Shown: positions 54,201 through 62,703, counted from the first letter of the stretch. The stretch is 64,000 nt of DNA from Sphingopyxis sp. OPL5 (GCF_003797775.2 NZ_CP060725.1:2784001-2848000), one strand, 5' to 3'. Notes: a model not told the origin generated them from the letters alone. Numbers and translations: made by a program.

Positions 54201-55724
54201 TTATGCCTTCTCCAGCAACCCTTCGTCCTTGATTCGCCTTTGCCACAGCGCCGGGGCGTTGACGTGGACGTTCTGGCCCTCGCTGTCGACCGCGACGGTG
54301 ACCGGGAAGTCCTGCACCTCGAATTCGTAGATCGCCTCCATGCCGAGGTCGGCGAAGCCGACGACCTTGCTGCCCTTGATCGCGCGCGCGACGAGATAGG
54401 CGGCGCCGCCGACCGCCATCAGATAGGCGCTCTTGTGCTTCGCGATCGCCTGCGTCGCGGCGGGGCCGCGTTCGGCCTTGCCGACGCAGGCGAGCAGGCC
54501 CTGATCGAGCATCATGTCCATGAACTTGTCCATGCGCGTCGCGGTGGTGGGACCTGCGGGGCCGACGATTTCCTCGCCGACCGGATCGACCGGGCCGACA
54601 TAATAGATGACGCGGTCCTTGAACGCGACGGGCAGCTCTTCGCCCTTGGCGAGCATCTCGGCGATGCGCTTGTGCGCGGCGTCGCGGCCGGTGAGCATCT
54701 TGCCGTTGAGGAGCAGGCGGTCGCCCTGCTTCCAGCTCGCGACGACTTCGGGCGTGAGATTGTCAAGGTCGACGCGGATCGCCGCCTGGTCGGGTTTCCA
54801 GTCGATCTGTGGATAATCGGCGAGCACCGGCTTTTCGAGATAGGCGGGGCCGCTGCCGTCGAGGGTGACGTGCGCGTGGCGCGTCGCGGCGCAGTTGGGG
54901 ATCATCGCCACCGGCTTCGACGCGGCGTGGGTCGGCCAGTCGGCGATCTTGACGTCGAGCACGGTGGCGAGGCCGCCGAGGCCCTGCGCGCCGATGCCGA
55001 GCGCATTGACCTTTTCATACAGCTCGATGCGCAGTTCCTCGGTCGGGTTCGACGGACCGCGCGCGAGCAGCTCGGTCATATCGATCGGGTCCATCAGCGA
55101 CTGCTTGGCGAGCAGCATCGCCTTTTCGGCGGTGCCGCCGATGCCGATGCCGAGCATGCCCGGCGGGCACCAGCCGGCGCCCATCTGGGGCACCATTTCG
55201 AGCACCCAGTCGACGATGCTGTCGGACGGGTTCAGCATCTTGAACTTGGACTTGTTCTCGCTGCCGCCGCCCTTCGCGGCGACGTCGATCACGACCTTGG
55301 CGCCGGGGACCATTTCGACATTGAGCACCGAGGGCGTGTTGTCCTTGGTGTTGACGCGGCTGAACGCCGGGTCGGCGAGGATCGAGGCGCGCAGCTTGTT
55401 TTCGGGGTGGAGATAGGCGCGGCGCACGCCCTCATCGACGACCTGCTGCAGGCTGCGGGGCGAGTCGAGGCGGCAGTCCATGCCCCATTTGATGAACACG
55501 GTGACGATGCCGGTGTCCTGGCAGATCGGCCGATGCCCTTCGGCGCACATGCGGCTGTTCGACAGGATCTGCGCCATCGCGTCCTTCGCGGCGGGCGAGA
55601 CCTCGCGCTCATAGGCGGCGCCCAATGCGCGGATATAGTCCATCGGGTGGAAATAGCTGATGTACTGGAGCGCGTCGGCGATGGTTTCGACGAGGTCGTC
55701 CTCGCGGATGATGACGGTGTTCAT
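54201..55724 (-). CDS. Fumarate hydratase class I
   Basis: An iron-sulfur fumarase converting fumarate and malate in the TCA cycle; 507 residues in one chain. Cluster cysteines are expected in RPICQDTGI, GAGWCPPGMLG and IPNCAATRHAH. The C-terminal part has VGPVDPVGEEIVGPAGPTTA and LGMEAIYEFEVQDFPV. Class I enzymes are oxygen-sensitive. The upstream region is occupied by a 266-bp MITE-like element, so its promoter lies either in the 76 bases next to the gene or within the element. Confidence 0.95.
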   Translation of the reverse strand: MNTVIIREDDLVETIADALQYISYFHPMDYIRALGAAYEREVSPAAKDAMAQILSNSRMCAEGHRPICQDTGIVTVFIKWGMDCRLDSPRSLQQVVDEGVRRAYLHPENKLRASILADPAFSRVNTKDNTPSVLNVEMVPGAKVVIDVAAKGGGSENKSKFKMLNPSDSIVDWVLEMVPQMGAGWCPPGMLGIGIGGTAEKAMLLAKQSLMDPIDMTELLARGPSNPTEELRIELYEKVNALGIGAQGLGGLATVLDVKIADWPTHAASKPVAMIPNCAATRHAHVTLDGSGPAYLEKPVLADYPQIDWKPDQAAIRVDLDNLTPEVVASWKQGDRLLLNGKMLTGRDAAHKRIAEMLAKGEELPVAFKDRVIYYVGPVDPVGEEIVGPAGPTTATRMDKFMDMMLDQGLLACVGKAERGPAATQAIAKHKSAYLMAVGGAAYLVARAIKGSKVVGFADLGMEAIYEFEVQDFPVTVAVDSEGQNVHVNAPALWQRRIKDEGLLEKA

Positions 55725-56064
55725 GGGTGCAGTCCCCTTTGCCCTGTGTCAGGATTCGCCCGTGTCCCTAGACCCGCCGCGCCGCGACGAAAAGAGGCTA
55801 AGGGTCCGTACTCCCTTACAGCACCGTCGAGGCGCCCAAATGGCGAACAGGTCGGACCGAAAGGTGCGCCGGGAAGGCTGGTTGCCTTTCCAAGCGGCTT
55901 TCGGTTCGAGATGGAAGCCATTTGGACGTCCCGAAGGGATTTGACCAAAATGGCCCATTGCTTCGTCGAGAAGTCTCGAAATATTGACATATGTCTTCGC
56001 CTTCTCTCCTCGCAGTGGGCCATTTTGCCTCAAACCTCGACGGTGCTGTAAGGGAGTACGGACC
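55725..56064. other. Gene-free region holding the MITE-like element
   Basis: 340 bases between fumarase and a membrane-protein gene, almost all of it the inverted-repeat element at 55801-56066. The 76 bases beside the fumarase start contain no evident promoter hexamer pair. Reading frames across the element lack family features. Confidence 0.7.
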
Positions 56065-56066
56065 CT
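55801..56066. mobile_element. MITE-like element with 32-bp perfect terminal inverted repeats
   Basis: Left end AGGGTCCGTACTCCCTTACA onward (55801-55832) and right end 56035-56066 are perfect inverted copies over 32 bases. Inside is a second inverted pair, CAAAATGGCCCATTGC at 55946-55961 and its near-complement at 56012-56027 (one mismatch), with GACATATGTC in its loop. No transposase gene. No clear target duplication: left flank AGAGGCTA, right flank AAATATCT. The right end supplies two bases of the stop codon of the adjacent membrane-protein gene. Confidence 0.85.
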
Positions 56067-56931
56067 AAATATCTTCCTTTCGGCGCCCGAAATGGCGGCG
56101 CTTGCCGGGCGCCAGCGAAATTTCGGGTTCGTCGCGATCGGCGGCGCGGCGGTGCGGGGTTTCGGGATCGAAATTGACCAGCGGCTCGCGGCGAACCAGC
56201 GCATACCACGCGCCGATCGCCGCCATGACGAGCAGCGCGAACCAGCCGGCGCCGATCACCGCGGTCAGCGTCCAGCCAAAGCCGGCGGGGGCGATCAGCG
56301 CCATGATCGTGGCGAGGCAGGGGATCAGGACAAGCGTGCCGGCGAACTGCCACCATCGCCCCATCTGCACCATGGCATAGCCGATCGCGACATTGGTCAG
56401 GGTGAGCGCGAGGAATTTGGCCGCGACCGGCCAGGGCAGGCTGGCCATGGCGGGCGAATAATCGCCCAGCGTGAAGGCCGCCTGGATGTCGAACAGCAGC
56501 CAATTCTCGTAAGCGTCGCAGAGCGCGGCGACGATCGGGAGTAGGGTCGCGGCGAGCAGCCAGCGCAGCCTGAGTTCGCGCCACAAGGCGAAGCAGCCGC
56601 AACCGAGGAAGGCGGCGTAGAGCAGCATGAACAGATAGTCCTGCTCGTTGCCCGCGCGCATCGCGGCGAGGCGGGCGACCTGCAACGGATCAGCGCTGGT
56701 GCCGAAGACCGCGAACAGATCGGCCTCGCCGCGTGCGAATTCGAAGGCGATGACCGGCGCGCCATAGCCGGGGTGGATCGCCGCGGCATCGGCCGGGAAG
56801 ACCCGCCCGAGGTGAAGGCCGAACAGGAGCATGGCGGCCCCCATCGCGACGGTCAGCACCCACCAGCGGGTCGGGGCGGGCGGGCGCGTGCGCTGCGCCT
56901 CGATCCAGCGATGGAGCCCCCCGCCAGCCAT
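56065..56931 (-). CDS. Multi-pass membrane protein, C-terminus ending at the MITE
   Basis: A 288-residue protein with about six hydrophobic helices, the first at residues 24-42 (VLTVAMGAAMLLFGLHLG) and others around 100-116, 122-140, 165-180, 190-212 and 216-245. The tail after residue 255 is charged and ends FGRRKEDI. The TAG is formed by one flanking base and the last two bases of the MITE, so the original C-terminus may have been different. It follows zur by 32 bases, making it a possible member of the same unit. No family recognised. Confidence 0.7.
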   Translation of the reverse strand: MAGGGLHRWIEAQRTRPPAPTRWWVLTVAMGAAMLLFGLHLGRVFPADAAAIHPGYGAPVIAFEFARGEADLFAVFGTSADPLQVARLAAMRAGNEQDYLFMLLYAAFLGCGCFALWRELRLRWLLAATLLPIVAALCDAYENWLLFDIQAAFTLGDYSPAMASLPWPVAAKFLALTLTNVAIGYAMVQMGRWWQFAGTLVLIPCLATIMALIAPAGFGWTLTAVIGAGWFALLVMAAIGAWYALVRREPLVNFDPETPHRRAADRDEPEISLAPGKRRHFGRRKEDI

Positions 56932-56963
56932 TTACGGGTCCGGCGGGGTGCGATCGGGGCGCC

Positions 56964-57428
56964 CTATTGGCACTCGGCGCATTTGCCGCGCACTTCGATC
57001 ACCGGGCGTTCGGCGGCAAAGCCGGTCGCGTCGGCGGCGGCGCGGACGCCGTCGGACAATTTGTCGTTGTCGATATGAACGGCGGACCCGCAGCTGTCGC
57101 AGATCAGGAAGATGCAGTCGTGGAGGCAACCGGGATGGCTGTTGGCGACAAAGGCATTGGCGCTTTCGACCCGGCGGACGAGGTTGTTCGCCACGAACAG
57201 GTCGAGGATGCGATAGACGCTGTTCGGCGCGACGCGCTTGCCGCGGTTCTTCGACACGATGTCGGCGATTTCATAGGCGCTGGCGGGCTTGCCGATCTCG
57301 GCGACGGCGTCAAAAATCTGCGCGCGCATGTCGGTCCAGGCTTCGCCCGCAGCCTCGAGCGCGGTCTGCGCGGCACTGGCGAGCGAGGCGCCACTGGCCT
57401 CGACGTGCGGATGATCATGCTTGCCCAT
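56964..57428 (-). CDS. zur: Fur-family zinc uptake regulator Zur
   Basis: A 154-residue Fur superfamily repressor. The winged helix contains RVAPNSVYRILDLFVANNLV, and VRRVESANAFV is the Zur-like segment. Structural zinc ligands are ICDSCG and GKCAEC at the end, and HPGCLHDC lies between. The start at 57428 opens with the His-rich MGKHDHPHVE; a longer reading adds 29 unlikely residues. The gene lies after a MerC-domain gene whose promoter carries a long dyad, consistent with zinc control. Confidence 0.85.
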   Translation of the reverse strand: MGKHDHPHVEASGASLASAAQTALEAAGEAWTDMRAQIFDAVAEIGKPASAYEIADIVSKNRGKRVAPNSVYRILDLFVANNLVRRVESANAFVANSHPGCLHDCIFLICDSCGSAVHIDNDKLSDGVRAAADATGFAAERPVIEVRGKCAECQ

Positions 57429-57541
57429 CGGCGTTTCCTTATGCGCGTGGCCGAAATGGCGCGCGCCAATCTGCCTAACTGGGCACAATGTAGGCTCTTT
57501 GCAGGGGTGCCGCAAGCGGCGGACCGGTCCGTTTCGGCGCG

Positions 57542-57976
57542 CTAGTGCCGCGCCCGCCGGTTGAGGTCGTGGCCGAGCGCGACGATCGCGACGCCGATCA
57601 TCGTCGCCAGCACTTCGCTGCCGTCATGCGGCCGCGACAGCGCGCCGCCCATCATGCCCAGCCCGAAACTGCCGACCGCGAAGGGCATCATATAGCCATG
57701 GCTGAGCACACCCGAGACGAGCGTGATCAGCGCGAAGCCGATCGCGACGACGAGGCCGACTTCGTGGAACAGGTGATTGTCGAACATCACCCCGCCGACC
57801 GAGGCGATCGAGGCGAAAAAGACCGTCGTCGCGAGGCAGTGGACGAGGCACAGCCCCGACAGGCCCATCGCCAGCTGGTCGCCCGACAGCGAGGTCAGCG
57901 GCTTCGAATCGCGCGCAGCCCGAACCAGCGCGCCGAGGCGCGTCGTGGCATGGTCGTGGCTGGCGACGTGGGTCAC
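57542..57976 (-). CDS. MerC-domain membrane protein
   Basis: A 144-residue inner-membrane protein with four predicted helices. The metal-binding motif is in LSGLCLVHCLATTVFF (cysteine-x-x-x-cysteine in the first helix), as in MerC-type transporters. The remaining helices run about 65-85, 90-110 and 120-137. Start codon GTG at 57976. No mer genes are nearby, so transport of zinc or a related metal, controlled by the adjacent Zur, is more likely than mercury. Confidence 0.85.
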   Translation of the reverse strand: MTHVASHDHATTRLGALVRAARDSKPLTSLSGDQLAMGLSGLCLVHCLATTVFFASIASVGGVMFDNHLFHEVGLVVAIGFALITLVSGVLSHGYMMPFAVGSFGLGMMGGALSRPHDGSEVLATMIGVAIVALGHDLNRRARH

Positions 57977-58029
57977 CCGATTCTCCGTTGGGGCAATTGC
58001 GATGGTGGATATGGCATATCATGACAAAG

Positions 58030-58050
58030 GTTACAATGTCTCATTGTCAC
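58030..58050 (-). promoter_or_regulatory. Zur-like dyad before the MerC gene
   Basis: Half-sites GTTACAATG and CATTGTCAC are separated by TCT; eight of nine positions match in inverted orientation. It lies 54-74 bases before the MerC start. On the minus strand TTGTAA inside it and CATATC 17 bases later form a possible promoter, so a bound repressor would block transcription. Confidence 0.6.
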
Positions 58051-58070
58051 AAGTCGCCGCTCGCCTCAAC

Positions 58071-58449
58071 TTCGTCACCCCCGCGAAGGCGGGGGTCCAG
58101 CTTTTTCAGCCGTTGAGGGTGTCGAACAGGTCGAGCCAATCTGGATTGCTTTCCTCGATGAGGCGAAACTTCCAGTCGCGATTCCATTTCTTCATCGCCT
58201 TCTCGCGCCGGATGGCATCACGGATGTCTTCGTGCCTTTCCATATAGACGAGCCGTTTCACGCCATAGAGACGACAATGTTCGGCACCTTTGTCGTCGCG
58301 ATGCTGCATAACGCGATGGGGAAGGTAAGCAGTGACACCGATATAGGTCGTACCGCGGTAGCGATTGGCCATGATGTAGACGTAACCACCTTTGGCCATT
58401 CGCGGGCTCCCTGAAGAAGCTGGACCCCCGCCTTCGCGGGGGTGACGAA
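58071..58449. mobile_element. Inverted-repeat unit carrying a GIY-YIG gene (family D, loaded form)
   Basis: Arms at 58071-58109 and 58411-58449 are 39 bases long and inverted, with one mismatch. Each contains the family D core CCCCCGCGAAGGCGGGGG and inner TCCAGCTT. Between them lie only a ribosome binding site (GGAG) and the GIY-YIG gene; its stop codon overlaps the left arm. Empty pairs of the same family elsewhere have spacers of 22-25 bases. Confidence 0.85.
58106..58399 (-). CDS. GIY-YIG nuclease domain protein
   Basis: A 97-residue single-domain protein. The GIY-YIG core is GYVYIMANRYRGTTYIGVT (residues 5-23), with the catalytic arginine in LPHRVMQHR and the metal-binding glutamate in AIRREKAMKKWNRDWK. 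No added DNA-binding domain. GGAG lies eight bases before the ATG, directly at the inner end of the right repeat arm, and the TGA overlaps the left arm. The gene is the whole cargo of a palindromic unit, which suggests that the nuclease acts on the repeats. Confidence 0.92.
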   Translation of the reverse strand: MAKGGYVYIMANRYRGTTYIGVTAYLPHRVMQHRDDKGAEHCRLYGVKRLVYMERHEDIRDAIRREKAMKKWNRDWKFRLIEESNPDWLDLFDTLNG

Positions 58450-58466
58450 GAAGAGGGAGAGCGAGA

Positions 58467-60134
58467 TCAGCCTCCCTCTTCCGCCCGCAAGGCCTTGCGA
58501 TCGAGCTTCCCGATCATCGTCTTGGGCAAATTCAGCCGCACCTCGACCGCGTTCACCCGCTCATGCTTGCCGAGCTGCGGGTTGAGCCAGGCGGCGAGCG
58601 CTTCGCCCGAGACGTCGAAGCCGTCCTCGAGCGTCACGAACGCCTTGGGCGCCTCGCCGCGATAGGCGTCGGGGACGCCGAGGACGATCGCTTCCTTGAC
58701 CGCGGGATGTTCATAGAGATGCGCCTCGATGACGCTGGGGTAGACCTTGAAGCCGCCGACCGCGATCATGTCCTTCAGTCGGTCGACGATCCGGACATAG
58801 CCGTCTTCGTCGATCACCGCGACGTCGCCGGTGCGCAGCCAGCCGTCTTCGGTGAAGCTGTCGCCATCGGCGTCGGCGCGGTTCCAATAGCCGCGCATGA
58901 TCTGCGGGCCCTTGACGACCAGTTCCCCCGGTTCGCCCGCCGGGGCGTCCTTCATAGGGTCTTCCTTGTCGACGAGACGGATGTGCGTCGCGGGCAGCGG
59001 CTGGCCGATCGTCCCCGCCTTGACCGGGCCGGCATAGGGGTTGGTCGAGACGACGCCCGAACTTTCGGTGAGGCCATAGCCCTCGACCAGCGAAGCGCCC
59101 GTGGCGGCGACGAATTTCTCGCGGAGCTCGGCGGGCATCGGCGCCCCCCCCGAAATGCAGACGCGCAGGCTGGAGAAGTCGGTCTTCGCGAGGTCGGGAT
59201 GGTCGAGCAGCGCCTGATACATCGTCGGCACGCCGGGCAGCGCGGTCGTTTTTGTGCGGGTGATCGCCTCCAGCGCCTGTTTGGCATCGAAACGCGGCAG
59301 CATCGCGATCATGCCGCCGTTGAGCACCGTGCGGTTGAGGACGCAGGTGTTGGCGAAGACATGGAAGAAGGGGAGGACGCCGAGGATGCGGTCGTCGGCG
59401 TCGTGATCGGGGTCGATGCTGTTGACCTGCCGCGCGTTGGCGGTGAGATTCTGGTGGGTCAGCATCGCGCCCTTCGGCGTGCCGGTGGTGCCGCCGGTGT
59501 ACTGGATCAGCGCGACGTCGGTTTCGGGATCGATCGTTGCGGGTTCGTAATGGCCGTCATTGGCGACCAGCGCCGAGAAGCGGGTGACGCGGCTGTCGTC
59601 GGGCAGCGCCGAGACCTCCTTGCGGCGCAGCATCCGGTAGAGCAGCGACTTGGCGCCGGGCAATCCGCCAGCGACCGACCCGACGATCAACTGTTTCAGG
59701 CTCGATCCGTCGAGCACCTTCAAGGCGGTCGGCAGCAGCGCGGTCGCGCTCATCGTAAAGAGGATTTCGGTACCCGAATCCTCGACCTGCGCCTCGAGTT
59801 CAGTCGCGGTGTAGAGCGGCGAGAAATTGACCACCGTCGCCCCGGCGGCGAGTGCGCCATAATAGGCCGCGACATAATGCGGGACGTTGGGGAGGAAGAG
59901 GCCGATGCGCGTGCCCTTGCCGATGCCGCGTTCCTGCAGGCCCCTGGCGACGCGGGCGACCCCGTGCGCGACCTCGTTGTAGCTGAAATGGCGTCCCATG
60001 AAATCGAGCATCGGCGCATCGCGGCGCTTCGCGATGCTTGCGGCGAGCATGTCGGGGAGCGAGAGCGGCGGGAAATCCTGGTCCCAGGGCGTGGGGTGGT
60101 TGTAATTCGTCGACCAGGAAAAACCGCTATCCAT
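58467..60134 (-). CDS. fadD: Long-chain acyl-CoA ligase (AMP-forming)
   Basis: A 555-residue adenylate-forming enzyme activating fatty acids with ATP and CoA. The AMP-binding motif is YTGGTTGTPKGAMLTHQN, followed by GYGLTESSGVVSTNPYAG and the hinge GWLRTGDVAVIDEDGYV. The fatty-acyl signature is RIVDRLKDMIAVGGFKVYPS, and the catalytic lysine is in TMIGKLDRKAL. The gene begins 17 bases beyond the GIY-YIG unit. No neighbouring beta-oxidation genes. Confidence 0.92.
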   Translation of the reverse strand: MDSGFSWSTNYNHPTPWDQDFPPLSLPDMLAASIAKRRDAPMLDFMGRHFSYNEVAHGVARVARGLQERGIGKGTRIGLFLPNVPHYVAAYYGALAAGATVVNFSPLYTATELEAQVEDSGTEILFTMSATALLPTALKVLDGSSLKQLIVGSVAGGLPGAKSLLYRMLRRKEVSALPDDSRVTRFSALVANDGHYEPATIDPETDVALIQYTGGTTGTPKGAMLTHQNLTANARQVNSIDPDHDADDRILGVLPFFHVFANTCVLNRTVLNGGMIAMLPRFDAKQALEAITRTKTTALPGVPTMYQALLDHPDLAKTDFSSLRVCISGGAPMPAELREKFVAATGASLVEGYGLTESSGVVSTNPYAGPVKAGTIGQPLPATHIRLVDKEDPMKDAPAGEPGELVVKGPQIMRGYWNRADADGDSFTEDGWLRTGDVAVIDEDGYVRIVDRLKDMIAVGGFKVYPSVIEAHLYEHPAVKEAIVLGVPDAYRGEAPKAFVTLEDGFDVSGEALAAWLNPQLGKHERVNAVEVRLNLPKTMIGKLDRKALRAEEGG

Positions 60135-60281
60135 CTCTATGCCAGATCCTTTTGCTCGGGGGGAAGCTTCCTGACACTAGGGTAAGCAAGCCAGTGTCGC
60201 AACAGGGCCAGCTTGCGGCGCGGCGGCGCGGCGGCTAGGCAGGGGCGATATCGTCCGCACGCCATATTTCAGGGGGTTTCG

Positions 60282-60818
60282 ATGCTGCATCCGTCTTTCC
60301 GGCTGATCGCGCCGCTCGCCATTATCGCGACCGTCATGGCGGTTCCGGCCGTCGCCAAGGACAAGGCGCCGCCGCCGCTTCCGACGCAGATTCAGGAACT
60401 TTACGCGTGCCGCGACATCGGCGACGCCGCCGCGCGCCTTGCCTGTTTCGACCGCGAGGTCGGCGAACTGTCGGCGGCCGACCAGGCGAAAGAAATCACC
60501 TTCACCGACCGCGAGACCGCCAAGAAGACGCGGCGCGGGCTGTTCGGCTTCTCCTTCCCCAAGCTCGGCGGGATTTTCGGCGGCGACGAGGACGAGATCA
60601 GGGAAGTCGAAACGACGATCCGTTCGGCGAGCATCGACCGGTCGGGCAAATATACGCTGGTGATGGAGGACGATGCGGTGTGGGTGCAGATCGACACCAC
60701 CAAGCTGCCGCGCCAGCCGAAGCCGGGGCAGAAGGTCAAGATCAAGACCGCGACGATGGGCAGCTATTTCGCGACGATCGATGGCGGCCGCACCATCCGC
60801 ATGAAGCGCGACCGCTGA
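60282..60818 (+). CDS. Secreted protein with a CRxI/RLACFD motif, unknown function
   Basis: A 178-residue exported protein, with a signal peptide in the first 25 residues (LAIIATVMAVPAVAK). The segment LYACRDIGDAAARLACFDRE (about residues 40-59) is a cysteine motif also seen in VasI-like and other periplasmic proteins. The rest is a beta-rich domain, with VWVQIDTTKLPRQPKPGQKV. The start at 60282 follows AGGGGG. No secretion-system genes are nearby. Confidence 0.7.
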   Translation: MLHPSFRLIAPLAIIATVMAVPAVAKDKAPPPLPTQIQELYACRDIGDAAARLACFDREVGELSAADQAKEITFTDRETAKKTRRGLFGFSFPKLGGIFGGDEDEIREVETTIRSASIDRSGKYTLVMEDDAVWVQIDTTKLPRQPKPGQKVKIKTATMGSYFATIDGGRTIRMKRDR

Positions 60819-60855
60819 TCGTGGCGGACGGCGGGGGCGACCCGCCGGGTCGGAG

Positions 60856-62703
60856 ATGACCGACGCCGCCGCCTTGCCGCTCCCCGGCCCGGGATGCGCG
60901 CCCTTCGTCCTGCTCGACGATGCGCGCGTCGAGGATGCCGTGGCGGCGCGGCTGTTCGCCGATCCGGTCGAGATTTTGCACGCCGACGGCGCCGCCGAAA
61001 TCCCCGCGCTGCTCGACGCGGTCGAGGCGGCGGCGGCGCGCGGTCTGCATGTCGCGGGCTATCTCGCCTATGAAGGCGGCAAGGGGCTGGCGCCGGCGTG
61101 GCGCGGCGGTGCGCCCGCAGGCGACGGCACGCCGCTCGGCTGGTTCGGCCTGTTCGAGCGGGTCGAGCGGATCGACGCCGATGCCGTGTCGGCGCGGTTG
61201 CCCGATCCGGCGGCGAGCTGGATCGGCGCGGTCGAACCGGGAATCGCGCGCGCCGGTTACGAGGCCGCGGTCGAAGCGGTGCTGGCCTATATCCGCGCCG
61301 GCGACATCTATCAGGCGAACCTGACCTTTCGGGCCGCGGTGCCGGTCATCGGCAATCCGCTCGCGGTCTATGCGCGGCTGCGGCGGACGGCACGGGCGGG
61401 CTATGGCGGCTTCATCTGGACCGGCGAACAGGCGATCGCGTCGCTGTCGCCCGAGCTGTTCTTCGGCTTGCGCGGACGCGAGGCGATCGCGCGGCCGATG
61501 AAGGGGACGGCGGCGCGGCTGGCCGATGCCGAGGCCGACGGGGCGGCGGCGCGACTGCTTGCCACCGATCCCAAGCAGCGCGCCGAAAACCTGATGATCG
61601 TCGACCTGATCCGCAACGACCTGTCGCGCGTCGCGCGGCCGGGGTCGGTCGCGGTGCCCGACCTGTTTCGCGTCGAAAGCTTTCCGACGATCCACCAATT
61701 GGTGTCCGACGTCACCGCGACCTTGCCCGCCGACAAGGGCGCGGTCGACGTGCTGCGCGCCGCCTTCCCGTGCGGATCGATCACGGGCGCGCCGAAGGTG
61801 CGCGCGATGGAGGTCATCGACGAACTGGAGGCGAGCCCGCGCGGGCTTTATACCGGCTCGATCGGCTTCATCGAGCCCGGCGGTGACGCGGCGTTCAACG
61901 TCGCGATCCGCACGCTTGTGTTTCCGGCCCCCTGTCTGCCGCTATCCGGCTTGCAGGATGGGCCGATTCGCGCCACGCTGGGACTGGGATCGGGCATCGT
62001 CGCCGACAGCCTGCCGTCGGAGGAATGGCGGGAGTGTCTGGCCAAGGGGGAATTTGTGGGGGCAGCGCGCGAAAGTTTCGACCTGATCGAAACGATGCTT
62101 TTCGATCCTGTCGAGGGGGTGCAGCGGCTTGAGGGGCATCTGGCGCGGATGAAAGCGAGCGCCGCCATGCTCGGTTTTACCTTCGACCGGCACGGCGCGC
62201 GCAACGTCCTGCAATCGGCGACTTTCCGCCTGCGCAGCGCGGCGCGAGTGCGGATGCGGCTGGCGCCGTCGGGCGCGCTCGCGGTCGAGGTGTCGCCGCT
62301 GCCGCGCCTCGCCGAACTGCCAGTCCCCGTCGCGGTGCGGCCGGCGCCGATGGCTGCCGACGATTTCCGCCTCGTCCACAAGACCAGCCTGCGCGCCGCC
62401 TTCGACGCCGCGCGCAGCGAGGCCGGAACGGCGGAAGTGGTATTCGTCGACGAACCTGGCTTCGTCACCGAGGGCAGCTGGAGCAGCATCTTCGTCGAGC
62501 GTGCCGGCCAACTGCTCACCCCGCCACTGTCGCTCGGGCTGTTGCCCGGGGTGCTGCGCGCTGAGCTGATCGAGAAAGGGCGCGCGGTCGAATCGCATCT
62601 GCGCCTCGCCGACCTCGCCGATGGTTTCTTCATCGGCAACAGCTTGCGCGGGCTGATCCCGGCGCGGCTCGCCGACGGGACTCAAACCCAGTCGCCGGGA
62701 TGA
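60856..62703 (+). CDS. pabB: PabB-PabC fusion: aminodeoxychorismate synthase component I with lyase domain
   Basis: A 615-residue fusion for p-aminobenzoate and folate. Residues 1 to about 405 are chorismate-binding PabB, with DIYQANLTFRA, RPMKGTAARLAD, NLMIVDLIRNDLSRVA and the signature CGSITGAPKVRAMEVIDELE. Residues about 415-615 form a class IV aminotransferase-type aminodeoxychorismate lyase; PLP binds the lysine in LVHKTSLRAAFDAA, and VTEGSWSSIFVERAGQLLTP is a family motif. Such fusions are known. The start at 60856 follows CGGAG. Confidence 0.93.
   Translation: MTDAAALPLPGPGCAPFVLLDDARVEDAVAARLFADPVEILHADGAAEIPALLDAVEAAAARGLHVAGYLAYEGGKGLAPAWRGGAPAGDGTPLGWFGLFERVERIDADAVSARLPDPAASWIGAVEPGIARAGYEAAVEAVLAYIRAGDIYQANLTFRAAVPVIGNPLAVYARLRRTARAGYGGFIWTGEQAIASLSPELFFGLRGREAIARPMKGTAARLADAEADGAAARLLATDPKQRAENLMIVDLIRNDLSRVARPGSVAVPDLFRVESFPTIHQLVSDVTATLPADKGAVDVLRAAFPCGSITGAPKVRAMEVIDELEASPRGLYTGSIGFIEPGGDAAFNVAIRTLVFPAPCLPLSGLQDGPIRATLGLGSGIVADSLPSEEWRECLAKGEFVGAARESFDLIETMLFDPVEGVQRLEGHLARMKASAAMLGFTFDRHGARNVLQSATFRLRSAARVRMRLAPSGALAVEVSPLPRLAELPVPVAVRPAPMAADDFRLVHKTSLRAAFDAARSEAGTAEVVFVDEPGFVTEGSWSSIFVERAGQLLTPPLSLGLLPGVLRAELIEKGRAVESHLRLADLADGFFIGNSLRGLIPARLADGTQTQSPG

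Noticed and set aside
55749..56204. 151-codon minus-strand frame through the MITE-like element
   Set aside because: It reads through both inverted repeat ends, repeating the same peptide from each end, and overlaps the true membrane-protein frame. It is not a transposase.
57542..57976. Mercury resistance operon
   Set aside because: Only the MerC-like domain is present; no merA, merT, merP or merR, and the adjacent regulator is Zur-like.
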